Shown piece by piece: positions 7,577 to 16,423 of a DNA stretch of 32,572 nt (its first letter is position 1; every line of letters starts with the position of its first letter). The DNA is taken from NCBI GenBank assembly GCA_013695915.1, contig JACCZN010000053.1:1-32572 (forward strand), given 5' to 3'. The translations under genes and the position numbers were made by a program. The notes beneath the pieces are model-generated. The model ran no database searches. It was not told the DNA's origin and was given only the letters and a program-made list of their open reading frames with translations. Source of the DNA: Rubrobacter sp. GTDB lineage: Bacteria > Actinomycetota > Rubrobacteria > Rubrobacterales > Rubrobacteraceae.

Positions 7577-8824
7577 CTAAGCGCCCTCTCCGGTGCGTTC
7601 TCCGAGCTCCAGCTCGACCTGCTGCTCGCCCTCATCGGTCACCACGGTCAGCTCGACCGTGTCTCCGGGCTCGTACTGCCGGAGGGCGACGAGCAGGTCT
7701 CCCGTGCTCTCGACCGCCGTGCCGTCTATGGCGGTCACTACGGACTCGGGCTCTATCCCGGCTTCGGCGGCGGGGCCGTCCGGGTCCGGGTCCACCACTA
7801 TCGCGCCCTGTTCCACCGGCAAGCCGAACTGCTCGGAGATCTCGGGGGTAAGGTCCACCAGCCGGACGCCCAGGTAGGGCGTAGAGGCTTGGCCGGTCTC
7901 GATAACCTGGTCCGCCACGGAGGTTGCGGTCTCGGCCGGGATAGCGAAGCCTATGTTCTCCGCGCCGGTCTGCCCCGGGGGGAGGTACGCGACGTTGATC
8001 CCGATGACCCGGCCGTCCCGATCCGCGAGCGCCCCGCCGGAGGAGCCGGGAGAGATGGAGGCGTCGGTCTGTATGAGGTCTACCAGCGCGGCCTGCGGGG
8101 TACCGCCGGTGAACCGGGCCGGGACCTCCCGGTTGAGGCCGCTTACAACCCCGGAGGTCACCGTGGCCTGGAAGCCCGACGGGCTCCCTATGGCGACCGC
8201 GAGCTCCCCGACGTCGAGGTCCCCGCCGCCCGCAAACTCCGCGGCGGGTAGCCCATCGCGGTCCACTTCGACCACGGCGACGTCGGTGAAGGGGTCTCCG
8301 CCAACCACGCGGCCCTGCTCAGTGGAGCCGTCGGCGAAGGCTACGTTTACCTCGTCGGCCCCCTCGACCACGTGGTTGTTGGTTATTATGAGCCCGGACT
8401 CGTCGTAGACGACCCCGCTGCCAAGCCCCTCCTGCTCCTGCGGCGCCCCGAGCGGCGTCCTCTGGACGGAGCGCACGTTTATCTGCACGACGGAGGGGCT
8501 CACCTCGTCGGCGACCCCGGCGACGGGCCAGGTCCCCTCCCCTGTTGCCGCCTCCTGTCCGGCGCCTGGAGAGGTGCCCTCGCTCCCGGGGGCCTCCTCC
8601 TGGGAGGCCGGTTCCGGCTCGGCCTGGGCGTTCTCTTCGGTAGAGGCGCCGCCCTCCTGCTGCCCGGTTTCGTTACCGCCGCAGCCGGCCAGCGCCAGCA
8701 GGAGGGCCAGAGCCCCGGAGGCTACGAGCTTTCTACTGGAAGCCCAGCGTTCGGGAGGTCCGTTGTCCGCGTCCTCTAGAGGGCTTCTTCCTTCTTGGCG
8801 GGCTCTTACTGCAGCGGGATACAT
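7577..8824 (-). CDS. HtrA/DegP-like trypsin-type serine protease with PDZ domain, lipoprotein
   Basis: Lipobox LALAGC; catalytic motifs LIITNNHVV, TDVAVVEVD, ISPGSSGGAL; C-terminal PDZ (YLGVRLVDLTPE...). Confidence 0.9.
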   Translation of the reverse strand: MYPAAVRARQEGRSPLEDADNGPPERWASSRKLVASGALALLLALAGCGGNETGQQEGGASTEENAQAEPEPASQEEAPGSEGTSPGAGQEAATGEGTWPVAGVADEVSPSVVQINVRSVQRTPLGAPQEQEGLGSGVVYDESGLIITNNHVVEGADEVNVAFADGSTEQGRVVGGDPFTDVAVVEVDRDGLPAAEFAGGGDLDVGELAVAIGSPSGFQATVTSGVVSGLNREVPARFTGGTPQAALVDLIQTDASISPGSSGGALADRDGRVIGINVAYLPPGQTGAENIGFAIPAETATSVADQVIETGQASTPYLGVRLVDLTPEISEQFGLPVEQGAIVVDPDPDGPAAEAGIEPESVVTAIDGTAVESTGDLLVALRQYEPGDTVELTVVTDEGEQQVELELGERTGEGA

Positions 8825-8931
8825 CGTCCTCCTCTAGTTTACCGGGGCTTCGCAAAGGTCAGAACGGAAGGTTCGCCGTCGAGCGTCAGGTAGACTAGCT
8901 CCTCTCCAACGGCCATACCGGAGAGACCGGG

Positions 8932-9930
8932 TTATCCGGAAGATCCATCTTCCAGGACGTTCCCGTACTCCACGGTATCGAGGGTCTCCAGCGTTCCAGA
9001 GTCCAGCATGACGAGCCGGCTGCCGGTCGCCGCGTAGAGCCGGTCCCCCTCGGCGGCGAGGTACTGTACCTCCTCGTCCAGGCTTGTCTCGTCCGAGACC
9101 TCGAGCTGACCCTCCGCCCCCTGCTCCACGGCAACGATACGGCCGGATCCAGCGGCGTAAGCTCTCTCGGGGTCCGTGGCGTCGACGGCGAGCGACCCGG
9201 CGTCGAGCTGCATCTCCGCCCGGAGCTCCAACGAAGGACCGGCGTGGAGAGCCACACCCCCGGGACCCGCGACCCAGAACTCCCGCCCGGCTCCTTCGGG
9301 AGGAGCCGCCAGCAACGCTTCTTCGCCGCGGTCCACCCGAGTCTCGGCGACGATCTCGTAGTTGTCGAGCTCTACGGCGGTCACGGTCGAGCCGTCCGTG
9401 GAGAGGGCGAGCACCAGGGCGTTGGTACCGTCCGGCGGGGCGTGCTGGTCCACGGCGACCTGCGAGGGCGCCTCACCGGCAGGGAAGGTCCTTATCTCCA
9501 ACAAGTCCTCGGTCCCGATCACGGCTACCTGGTCCCGCTCCGGCTGCGGCACGTAGAGGTCGTTCGGCGCCACCTCCTCCGTCGCCAGGTCCTCGCCGGA
9601 GCCCTCGATCTCCTCGGTGAGGGTTACTGCCTCGGGCTGCCCGGACGAAGTACCCCTCAGCAACTCGTCGTCCGTGCCGAGTTGTACCATCCGCGAGCCG
9701 TCCTCGCTGAGCGCCACGGCGGCCCCCTGCTGGGGCACATAAACGGGCTCCTTCAGGGGCATATCTACCCCCGCGAGGACGGGGCCTTCCTCCTGGGAGC
9801 CCCCTTCTTCTCCGTTCTGATCCCCGCCGCACCCGAGGAGCAGAGCCAAGGCCAACAGAGAGACCACAAGCCCCAACGTCCGGGCTACCCGGGAGGTTTC
9901 GAGCACTCTCAACTTCCGGACTTCCTCCAC
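8932..9930 (-). CDS. Putative lipoprotein, beta-propeller-like repeats, possibly truncated by in-frame TAA
   Basis: Lipobox LALALLLGCGG; repeats such as YLAAEGDRLYAATGSRLVMLDSGTLETLDTV. The same frame continues past the TAA for 31 sense codons (8839-8931). Confidence 0.6.
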   Translation of the reverse strand: MEEVRKLRVLETSRVARTLGLVVSLLALALLLGCGGDQNGEEGGSQEEGPVLAGVDMPLKEPVYVPQQGAAVALSEDGSRMVQLGTDDELLRGTSSGQPEAVTLTEEIEGSGEDLATEEVAPNDLYVPQPERDQVAVIGTEDLLEIRTFPAGEAPSQVAVDQHAPPDGTNALVLALSTDGSTVTAVELDNYEIVAETRVDRGEEALLAAPPEGAGREFWVAGPGGVALHAGPSLELRAEMQLDAGSLAVDATDPERAYAAGSGRIVAVEQGAEGQLEVSDETSLDEEVQYLAAEGDRLYAATGSRLVMLDSGTLETLDTVEYGNVLEDGSSG

Positions 9931-10018
9931 GGTCTCCTATACAGATTACCCTTATATCCGTTGCCCCAGGATCGCAAACAGGCCAGAGGAGGCGCGTCTC
10001 CCGGCGCCCAGGCCGCCG

Positions 10019-10180
10019 CTAGTCCCGGGTAAAGATTATGAACGCCGCGTGGACCAGCCCGGGTATGTAGCCGATCAGGGTGAGGATCACGTTGAGCCAG
10101 AACTGGCCCGTGAACCCGACCTGCCAGAAGACCCCGAGCGGCGGGATGACTATGGACACTATGAGCCTCAGTATGTTCAA
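10019..10180 (-). CDS. YqaE/Pmp3 family small membrane protein
   Basis: TTG start with GGGAGAGG RBS: (M)NILRLIVSIVIPPLGVFWQVGFTGQFWLNVILTLIGYIPGLVHAAFIIFTRD, the canonical UPF0057/Pmp3 pattern. Confidence 0.85.
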   Translation of the reverse strand: MNILRLIVSIVIPPLGVFWQVGFTGQFWLNVILTLIGYIPGLVHAAFIIFTRD

Positions 10181-10330
10181 GCTAACCTCTCCCTTCCCGA
10201 GCAGTCCGCGAGAGGTGAACCTCCCGGCTCGCGCCTCGTGCGGCCGACTGCCGAACCTGACCGTACACCGGCCCATTCTTACCTCCCGGCGGGCCGTACC
10301 CAAACAGTAGCCCTTGTTACCGGGCCGACG

Positions 10331-10531
10331 CTAGCGCCCGCGCAGCCTCCGCAGCAACTGCTTGCGGGCCTGGTCCACTACGATCCTCCGGACCGTGGGG
10401 TTCTTCAGGGCCCCGAGCGCCAGGCGGCGCACCCGGGGGCTCTTCAGCAGCACGAGGGCGATCCGTTTCCTTCTCAAAGCCTTCCTTTCTCTCCGGGCGA
10501 CCGGGTCCCGCGGTGCGGTACAGGCTATCAT
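10331..10531 (-). CDS. Small strongly basic hypothetical protein
   Basis: 66 aa, Arg/Lys-rich with internal repeat LLKSPRVRRLALG / ALKNPTVRRIVVD. Confidence 0.5.
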   Translation of the reverse strand: MIACTAPRDPVARRERKALRRKRIALVLLKSPRVRRLALGALKNPTVRRIVVDQARKQLLRRLRGR

Positions 10532-10679
10532 GGCGCGGCCCGGACGAGCGCTCGCGCCGCAGCATCCGCCCGCCCCTATCTGTGCGCCCGTTCGCCGGTG
10601 ACCTCCACATGTAGTATCTGCGGCAGAAACTACCCTGCGGGTATTCCTGCAGGGCCGGGTTGCGTCTAGAGTTCACGTA

Positions 10680-11816
10680 ATGGTGGGAAGGGTCGCTATC
10701 GGTTGGGCATTCGTGGTCTCTTCCGTGCTGCTCTTCTTTGTCTTTCTCGCGGTGCTCTTCGTGGGTGGCTCCGGGAGCCTCGGGGCGCAGGGCACGGAGA
10801 GCGAGGAGGCCGCAGACAGCGGCGGCGACCGCCAGGAGACCCAGGGACCGGAGGCGCAGGGCGGAGAGGAAGGACGAGGCTCCGGCGAGGAACCGTCGGA
10901 ACCGGAGGCCGTCGGGGCCGATGAGTCGGGGATGGTCATGGTGCTCGAGTACCATAGGGTCGGCGGGGACCCGGGCTTGGCGCCGGACTGGACCATCTCG
11001 CCGGAGGACTTCCGGGCTCAGCTCGAGCTACTCCACGAGAACGACTACTACCCGATCAACCTCCGGGACCTCCTGGACAACCGGGTGGACGTACCCGCCG
11101 GCAAGACGCCGGTGGTCCTGACGTTCGACGACTCCAGCGACACGCAGTTCACCATGGTCCAGGACGGGGAGGGGTGGGTCCCGGACCCTGACGGGGCCGT
11201 CGGTATCCTGCAGCAGTTCCACGAGGAGAACCCGGACTGGCCCATGAGCGCCACGTTCTTCGTGCTGCCCGAGGCCGACCCGCCGAACGACCTGTTCGGC
11301 CAGCCCGAGCTCGCCGGGGAGAAGCTGGAGTTCCTGGTGGAGAACGGCATGGAGGTAGGCAACCACACGCTGTATCACGCCAACCTCGCGCAGTCCGCCC
11401 CCGAGGAGGTCCAGCGGCAGCTAGCGTTGGCGAACGCGGAGATCCAGTCTCACCTGCCGGACTACGAGGTGGTGAGCCTGAGCCCGCCCTTCGGAGAGTA
11501 CCCGCAGGACATGAGCCTTATACGCTCCGGAAGCTGGGAGGGTGAGGACTACGAGATGCAGGGCGCGGTAGAGGTGGCCGGAGGCGCTACCGTCCCGCCC
11601 GGCCACCGCCAGTTCGACCCCTACCGGATACCGCGCATCCAGGCCGAGCCGCACAAGGGCCACCTAGCGGAGCTGCTCGCCCACTTCGAGGCGAACCCCG
11701 AAGACCGGTACGTCAGCGACGGAGACCCGGAGACCGTAACGGTCCCCGAGGAGAACCGTGACCAGATAGACGGGGACGCCCTCCGCCAATCCGACACCGA
11801 ACTGCGAGCGTACTAG
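10680..11816 (+). CDS. Polysaccharide deacetylase family protein, membrane-anchored
   Basis: N-terminal TM segment, low-complexity linker, then VVLTFDDSSDTQF and VGNHTLYHANL (NodB-type metal-binding motifs). Confidence 0.85.
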   Translation: MVGRVAIGWAFVVSSVLLFFVFLAVLFVGGSGSLGAQGTESEEAADSGGDRQETQGPEAQGGEEGRGSGEEPSEPEAVGADESGMVMVLEYHRVGGDPGLAPDWTISPEDFRAQLELLHENDYYPINLRDLLDNRVDVPAGKTPVVLTFDDSSDTQFTMVQDGEGWVPDPDGAVGILQQFHEENPDWPMSATFFVLPEADPPNDLFGQPELAGEKLEFLVENGMEVGNHTLYHANLAQSAPEEVQRQLALANAEIQSHLPDYEVVSLSPPFGEYPQDMSLIRSGSWEGEDYEMQGAVEVAGGATVPPGHRQFDPYRIPRIQAEPHKGHLAELLAHFEANPEDRYVSDGDPETVTVPEENRDQIDGDALRQSDTELRAY

Positions 11817-11874
11817 AGCGGCTACAGGAGGGTCAGCGGGTTCAGCGAGGACAGAAAGCTAACGGCTGAAGGCC

Positions 11875-11905
11875 GCGCCCGGGGAGCCGGCGACCTCCCG
11901 GGCGC
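11875..11905. terminator. Hairpin between convergent genes
   Basis: GCGCCCGGG(g)AG...CTCCCGGGCGC stem between stops at 11816 (+) and 11910 (-). No long T tract. Confidence 0.4.
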
Positions 11906-11909
11906 CGTT

Positions 11910-12818
11910 CTAGGCCGTGTAGTCTATGTCCTCGTGGTAGCGGGTACCGAGCCGCCCTCCCACGAAGCCCCCGAGCAGGGCGAACAGGAGGGCTCCCGCG
12001 GCTACCCCCAGCCCGAGGCTCCCCAGGCCCGCGAGACCGCCGGCCGCCAGCACGCTGTCCCGCAGGGTCTGGAAGAGGGTACCGGGCAGCAGGCCGCCGA
12101 AGATGCCGCCGGCCAGCACCAGGAGGGCGGCCATGAGGAAGGTCCAGACCACCACCATCATCCCGTTGCGGCCACCGTCGAAGCGGGCCATCCGGCCGGA
12201 GACGTAGCCGCCGAAGAAGTAGGCGACGAACAGGACGACCGCGACGACGGCGAGGCCGGTGAGGAGCTCGGGCCCGAGGCTCCCCTCGCCGAGCGCGGAA
12301 GCGAGACCGAGAGGCCCGAGCAGCACCAGCCCGGAGACCAGGGCCATGAGGCTGCCGATGACCGCCGTAAAGGTGAAGCCGACAAAGCTCGCGAGCCAGT
12401 CCACGCCCCCGTACATCTCCTGGAGCCGGGCCTCCCGCTCCTCGGCGATGCTCGGGTACGCCGAGCCGGAGGTCCGCTCCCGCTCCTCCCGCGCGGCCTG
12501 CGGCGTCCTTATAACCCGCGGACGCGGCTCCTCCCTGTCGGTGCCCCGCGCGGTGGAACCTCGCCCGGCGGTGCCTCCCGCGGTCTCCCGGGTCTCGGCC
12601 TCTCCCCCGCCGTAGCCCCGGGTCCCGGGCCGCTCCGACCCCCGGCTGCCCCCGCCACCAGAGTAGGGGATCCTGCGCGTAGCCTCCCCGTCGTCTACCC
12701 GGGTCTCCTCCTGCTCCTCGATGGGCTCGCGCCGGGTCTCCTCCGACTCGTTCACCTCGTCACCCAGCGGGCCGCCCCTGCGGCGATCCCCGGACCTCTC
12801 TTCGGGTCTCTCGTCCAT
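11910..12818 (-). CDS. Hypothetical membrane protein with long disordered hydrophilic N-terminus
   Basis: About 140 aa charged/Gly-rich N-terminus followed by about 4 hydrophobic segments (WLASFVGFTFTAVIGSLMALVSGLVLLGPLG...). Confidence 0.65.
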   Translation of the reverse strand: MDERPEERSGDRRRGGPLGDEVNESEETRREPIEEQEETRVDDGEATRRIPYSGGGGSRGSERPGTRGYGGGEAETRETAGGTAGRGSTARGTDREEPRPRVIRTPQAAREERERTSGSAYPSIAEEREARLQEMYGGVDWLASFVGFTFTAVIGSLMALVSGLVLLGPLGLASALGEGSLGPELLTGLAVVAVVLFVAYFFGGYVSGRMARFDGGRNGMMVVVWTFLMAALLVLAGGIFGGLLPGTLFQTLRDSVLAAGGLAGLGSLGLGVAAGALLFALLGGFVGGRLGTRYHEDIDYTA

Positions 12819-12830
12819 CCCTCCCCCTTC

Positions 12831-12869
12831 TCTCGGCCCTCGGTCTCGGCCCTCGGTCTCGGCCCTCCG
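12831..12869. repeat. 13-bp tandem repeat, three copies
   Basis: TCTCGGCCCTCGG at 12831-12843 and 12844-12856; TCTCGGCCCTCCG at 12857-12869. Confidence 0.8.
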
Positions 12870-12963
12870 CGCAGTCTAGGATTCTACCCTGCCCTCACAC
12901 AAAGCTCACCCCACCCGTCCGGCACCCCCTCCAACACCGCGTACCTCACCCGCAGAGCCCGCT

Positions 12964-12982
12964 CTTTGTACAAAGGTATAAA
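12964..12982 (+). promoter_or_regulatory. Candidate glnA promoter/operator
   Basis: Perfect palindrome CTTTGTACAAAG (12964-12975) immediately followed by AT-rich GTATAAAAATAC (-10-like TATAAA) upstream of glnA. Confidence 0.35.
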
Positions 12983-13149
12983 AATACGCTTCTATGCCGG
13001 GCTCTGGCTTGTACCTTCGGCCATACCCAGGCGCGCCACGCCGCCCTATTATGTGCCAATTGTCGTGTATATCTCCCCGCGGGCCGCGGGTTTGGGACGT
13101 GCTCAGGCGTTCCGGCGGTCTGTGGGAGCCGAAGGCAGAAGGAGACCTT

Positions 13150-14484
13150 TTGGAGACGCCAACCACCAAGCAGGAAGTACTACAGCAAGCCCGGGACAAT
13201 GACGTGAAGTTTATCCGGCTGTGGTTCACGGACATCCTCGGCACGCTCAAGAGCTTCGCGCTCACGGTAGAGGAGTTGGAGGACGCTCTGGAGGGCGGCG
13301 CGGGCTTCGACGGTAGCTCCATCACGGGCTACAACGACATCGAGGAGTCGGACATGATCGCCATGCCCGATCCCTCGACCTTCAAGATCTTCCCGTGGAG
13401 CCCGGAGGAGAACCGGGTGGCGCGGTTGTTCTGCGATGTGCAGACGCCGGAGGGCGACCCCTACGTGGGCGACCCCCGCCATATCCTGCGCCGCGCGCTC
13501 GACCGGGCCAGGGAGATGGGCTTCGACACCTTCAACGTCGGCCCCGAGCTCGAGTTCTTCTACTTCAAGGACTCCCTGGGCACCGAGCCCCTGGACCTCG
13601 GCGGCTACTTCGACCTCACCACGCTCGACGCGGCTACCAGCCTGCGGCGGGAGACGGTGCTCGCGCTCCAGGACTTCGGCATCCGGGTCGAGTACTCCCA
13701 CCACGAGGTCGGCATCAGCCAGCACGAGATCGACCTGCGCTTCGACGAGGCCATGACGATGGCCGACAAGGTCATGACCTACAAGACGGTGGTAAAGGAG
13801 ATCGCCACCCGCCACGGGGTCTACGCTACCTTTATGCCGAAGCCGCTCCAGGGCCAGAACGGCTCCGGGATGCACACCCACCAGAGCCTGTTCTCCAACG
13901 GCTCCAACGCCTTCTACTCCTCCGATGACAAGCACTACCTCTCGGACACGGCGCGGTCGTTTATCGCGGGCCAGCTCCGCCACGCGCGGGAACTGTCGAT
14001 CATCTTTGCCCAGAACGTGAACTCCTACAAGCGGCTCGTCCCGGGCTACGAGGCCCCGGTCTATATCGCGTGGAGCCGCAAGAACCGCTCGGCGCTCGTG
14101 CGCGTGCCGGGCTTCCATCCCGGCCGCGAGCAGGCGACCCGCATGGAGCTCCGCTGCCCGGACCCGTCGGCCAACATCTACTTCACCTTCGCCGCGCTCC
14201 TGCACGCGGGCCTCGAAGGCATCGAGAAGGGCTACGAGCTTCCGGAGCCGATGGAGCGCAACCTCTACGACCTCTCTCCCTCCGAGAGGGAGAAGATGGG
14301 CATCGAGAGCCTGCCCGCCGACCTCGGCGAGGCGATCAAGGACGCCGAGAAGTCCGAGCTCCTGCACAAGGCCCTCGGAGAGCACGCCTTCTCCCGCCTC
14401 CTGGAGCTCAAGCGCGAGGAGTTCGAGGAGTACCGCCTGCAGGTCACGCCCTACGAGCTGCAGAAGTACCTGCCGGTACTCTAG
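13150..14484 (+). CDS. glnA: Type I glutamine synthetase
   Basis: TTG start with AGAAGGAGA RBS; ETPTTKQEVLQQARDNDVKFIRLWFTDILGTLKSFAL...GFDGSSITGYNDIEESDM...NGSGMHTHQSLF...PGFHPGREQATRMELRCPDPSANIYF. Confidence 0.95.
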   Translation: METPTTKQEVLQQARDNDVKFIRLWFTDILGTLKSFALTVEELEDALEGGAGFDGSSITGYNDIEESDMIAMPDPSTFKIFPWSPEENRVARLFCDVQTPEGDPYVGDPRHILRRALDRAREMGFDTFNVGPELEFFYFKDSLGTEPLDLGGYFDLTTLDAATSLRRETVLALQDFGIRVEYSHHEVGISQHEIDLRFDEAMTMADKVMTYKTVVKEIATRHGVYATFMPKPLQGQNGSGMHTHQSLFSNGSNAFYSSDDKHYLSDTARSFIAGQLRHARELSIIFAQNVNSYKRLVPGYEAPVYIAWSRKNRSALVRVPGFHPGREQATRMELRCPDPSANIYFTFAALLHAGLEGIEKGYELPEPMERNLYDLSPSEREKMGIESLPADLGEAIKDAEKSELLHKALGEHAFSRLLELKREEFEEYRLQVTPYELQKYLPVL

Positions 14485-14504
14485 CCACCGGCTACGGCGG
14501 ACCG

Positions 14505-14538
14505 GAGAGGGAGCGCGGGCTCTACCGCGCTCCCTCTC
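14505..14538. terminator. Strong 14-bp stem between convergent glnA and glycosyltransferase genes
   Basis: GAGAGGGAGCGCGG-gctcta-CCGCGCTCCCTCTC, a perfect hairpin. No poly-T. Confidence 0.6.
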
Positions 14539-14554
14539 GTGCGTCGCCTGCCGG

Positions 14555-15286
14555 TCAGCGCGGGTCCTCTCTCTGCGGCCGGTAGAAGCGGGCTAGCTGC
14601 CAGGGGGTCGCGCCCAGGGCGTAGGCGGCCTGCATGAAGGCCCACAGGGCCAGCGTCTTCGCCGCACCGGCCGGGGAGCCCTGCCAGCGGCGCGGCGAGC
14701 TGGTCATGGGACCGGGGAGGTGCGCCGTCCTCCCGGCGCGTTCGAGCCTCTGGACGAAGATCACATCCTCCATTATGGGGACGGCGGGGAACCCCCCGCA
14801 CCGCTGGTACGCCGCCCTCGCGGCGAAGATGCCCGAGTCCCCGTAGTACCGGCCGAGCCTCCGGTACAGGAGACCGAGCACCTCGAGCCAGCGCCCGAGC
14901 GTACCGCCACCGGGGTAGCGCAGGCGGAAGTTCCCCCCTACGAACCCTTGCTCCAGAGCCCCGGCTATCTGCTCGGCTACGTCCCGCGGCGGCACCACGT
15001 CTGCGTGCAGGAAGAGGAGCACCTCCCCCTCCGCGGCGCTCCCTCCGGCCCGGAGCTGCAGGCCGCGCCCCGGCTCCGAGCGCACCAGACGGGCCGCGGG
15101 GCACCTCTGGACGAGCTCCGCCGTGCCGTCGGTGGAGCCGCCGTCCACGACCACCACCTCGTGGATGCCGGGCAGCCCGGAGAGGTGCCGGAGGAGGTCC
15201 CCGATCACCTCCTCCTCGTTCAGCGCCGGTATTACGACGGAGAGCCCGCGTCCGGGAGGTGGGCTCTGATCTCCGCGGGAGTCCAC
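14555..15286 (-). CDS. Family 2 glycosyltransferase (resembles TIGR04283-type)
   Basis: LSVVIPALNEEEVIGDLLRHLSGLPGIHEVVVVDGGSTDGTAELV...LLFLHADVVPP...GGFPAVPIMEDVIFVQRLERAGRT. GTG start near the azlD stop. Confidence 0.8.
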   Translation of the reverse strand: MDSRGDQSPPPGRGLSVVIPALNEEEVIGDLLRHLSGLPGIHEVVVVDGGSTDGTAELVQRCPAARLVRSEPGRGLQLRAGGSAAEGEVLLFLHADVVPPRDVAEQIAGALEQGFVGGNFRLRYPGGGTLGRWLEVLGLLYRRLGRYYGDSGIFAARAAYQRCGGFPAVPIMEDVIFVQRLERAGRTAHLPGPMTSSPRRWQGSPAGAAKTLALWAFMQAAYALGATPWQLARFYRPQREDPR

Positions 15287-15287
15287 C

Positions 15288-15611
15288 TCAGAAGACCACC
15301 TGTAGCAGGAGGAGGATGCCCATGCCGGTCCCGATGGTGAGGAGGACGCTGTGGGTCCGCCAGGCCACGACCGCCGCCAGCCCTCCGGCGACGAGCCGCT
15401 CGTTGGAGAGGGAGAGGTCCAGGCTGCCCCCGGTGTAGAAGAGGGCCGGCACCACCAGAGCCGCGAGCACCGCCGCGGGCAGGGGCACCAGCAACCGCTC
15501 CAGAAGACCCGGCAGCTCACCGCGCCCGAACAGCGCCAGAAAAGAGAACCGCAGGGCGAAGGTCAACGCCCCGATAACGATCACCGTGAGCCAGATCCCG
15601 GCCGCGCTCAT
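15288..15611 (-). CDS. azlD: AzlD-like branched-chain amino acid transport subunit
   Basis: 107 aa, about 3-4 TM, paired with AzlC with overlapping start/stop. Confidence 0.8.
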   Translation of the reverse strand: MSAAGIWLTVIVIGALTFALRFSFLALFGRGELPGLLERLLVPLPAAVLAALVVPALFYTGGSLDLSLSNERLVAGGLAAVVAWRTHSVLLTIGTGMGILLLLQVVF

Positions 15612-16309
15612 CCCTTCCTCTCGGCCAGCATACCCACCAGCACGCCCGCCGCCGCGGCCGTCACGAGGCCGAGGTTCAGCGGCAGGGGCTCCGCGGCGAC
15701 TGCCACGAGCCCCGCCGCCAGCGCCGCGGCCGCCGTGGGGCGGTCCGTGATCGCGGGGAACAGGAGCGCCATAAAGGTCAGCGGTATCACGAACTCCAGC
15801 GACAACCCTTCAGGTACCCGGGCGCCGAGCAGTATGCCCGCTGCGGTACAGGCCTGCCACACCACCCACAGAGCAGATCCCGCCCCGAGAAAGTAGAGGC
15901 CCCGGCTCCTCGAGGACTCGGGCTCCTCGCGCGGACCTTCTTCTGAAGCGAAGCGGGAGACCGCCAGGGCGTACGCCTGATCCACGAGCAGGTAGGCGGC
16001 GAGGGCCTTCCACGCGGCGGGTAGCTTGCCGAGGTACGGCGAGAGCGAGGCGCTGTACATCATGAACCGGAGGTTTATCACGGCGGCCGTGAGCACCACG
16101 ACCAGCACCGAGGCGCCGCCCGAGATCAACTGCACCGCCGCGAGCTGCGAGGCCCCCGCGAAGATCAGCACCGACATCCCGAACGCCACCTCCGGCGATA
16201 GCCCGGCCCCCACCGCGGCCGCACCCGAGATCGCACCGAACGGCGCGATGCCGAGCAGGATCGGAGCTACGTCCCTGACGCCGGAGAAGAAGTCGTGCTT
16301 GAGCCACAT
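15608..16309 (-). CDS. azlC: AzlC family branched-chain amino acid permease
   Basis: GVRDVAPILLGIAPFGAISGAAAVGAGLSPEVAFGMSVLIFAGASQLAAVQLI, the canonical AzlC N-terminus. Confidence 0.88.
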   Translation of the reverse strand: MWLKHDFFSGVRDVAPILLGIAPFGAISGAAAVGAGLSPEVAFGMSVLIFAGASQLAAVQLISGGASVLVVVLTAAVINLRFMMYSASLSPYLGKLPAAWKALAAYLLVDQAYALAVSRFASEEGPREEPESSRSRGLYFLGAGSALWVVWQACTAAGILLGARVPEGLSLEFVIPLTFMALLFPAITDRPTAAAALAAGLVAVAAEPLPLNLGLVTAAAAGVLVGMLAERKG

Positions 16310-16381
16310 GGCCCCGTAGTGTAGATAAACGCCGGAGGGATTACTCTCGCTGCCTGCGGCGTGGAGGGCTGGCCTTTAACA

Positions 16382-16387
16382 TATAAT
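16382..16387 (+). promoter_or_regulatory. Consensus -10 (TATAAT) upstream of pepA
   Basis: TTTAACATATAATCGTCG located 37 nt before the TTG start; the -35 is unclear. Confidence 0.45.
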
Positions 16388-16423
16388 CGTCGCGGCCCGG
16401 AGACTCGTATTGGAGGATAACTT

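Noticed and set aside
8932-8934. TAA in the lipoprotein as a recoding event
   Set aside because: TAA does not encode Sec, and no readthrough signal was recognised. Nonsense mutation or error is more likely.
13180-14385. 401-aa minus ORF antisense to glnA
   Set aside because: Antisense shadow of a highly biased codon pattern; no recognisable domain.
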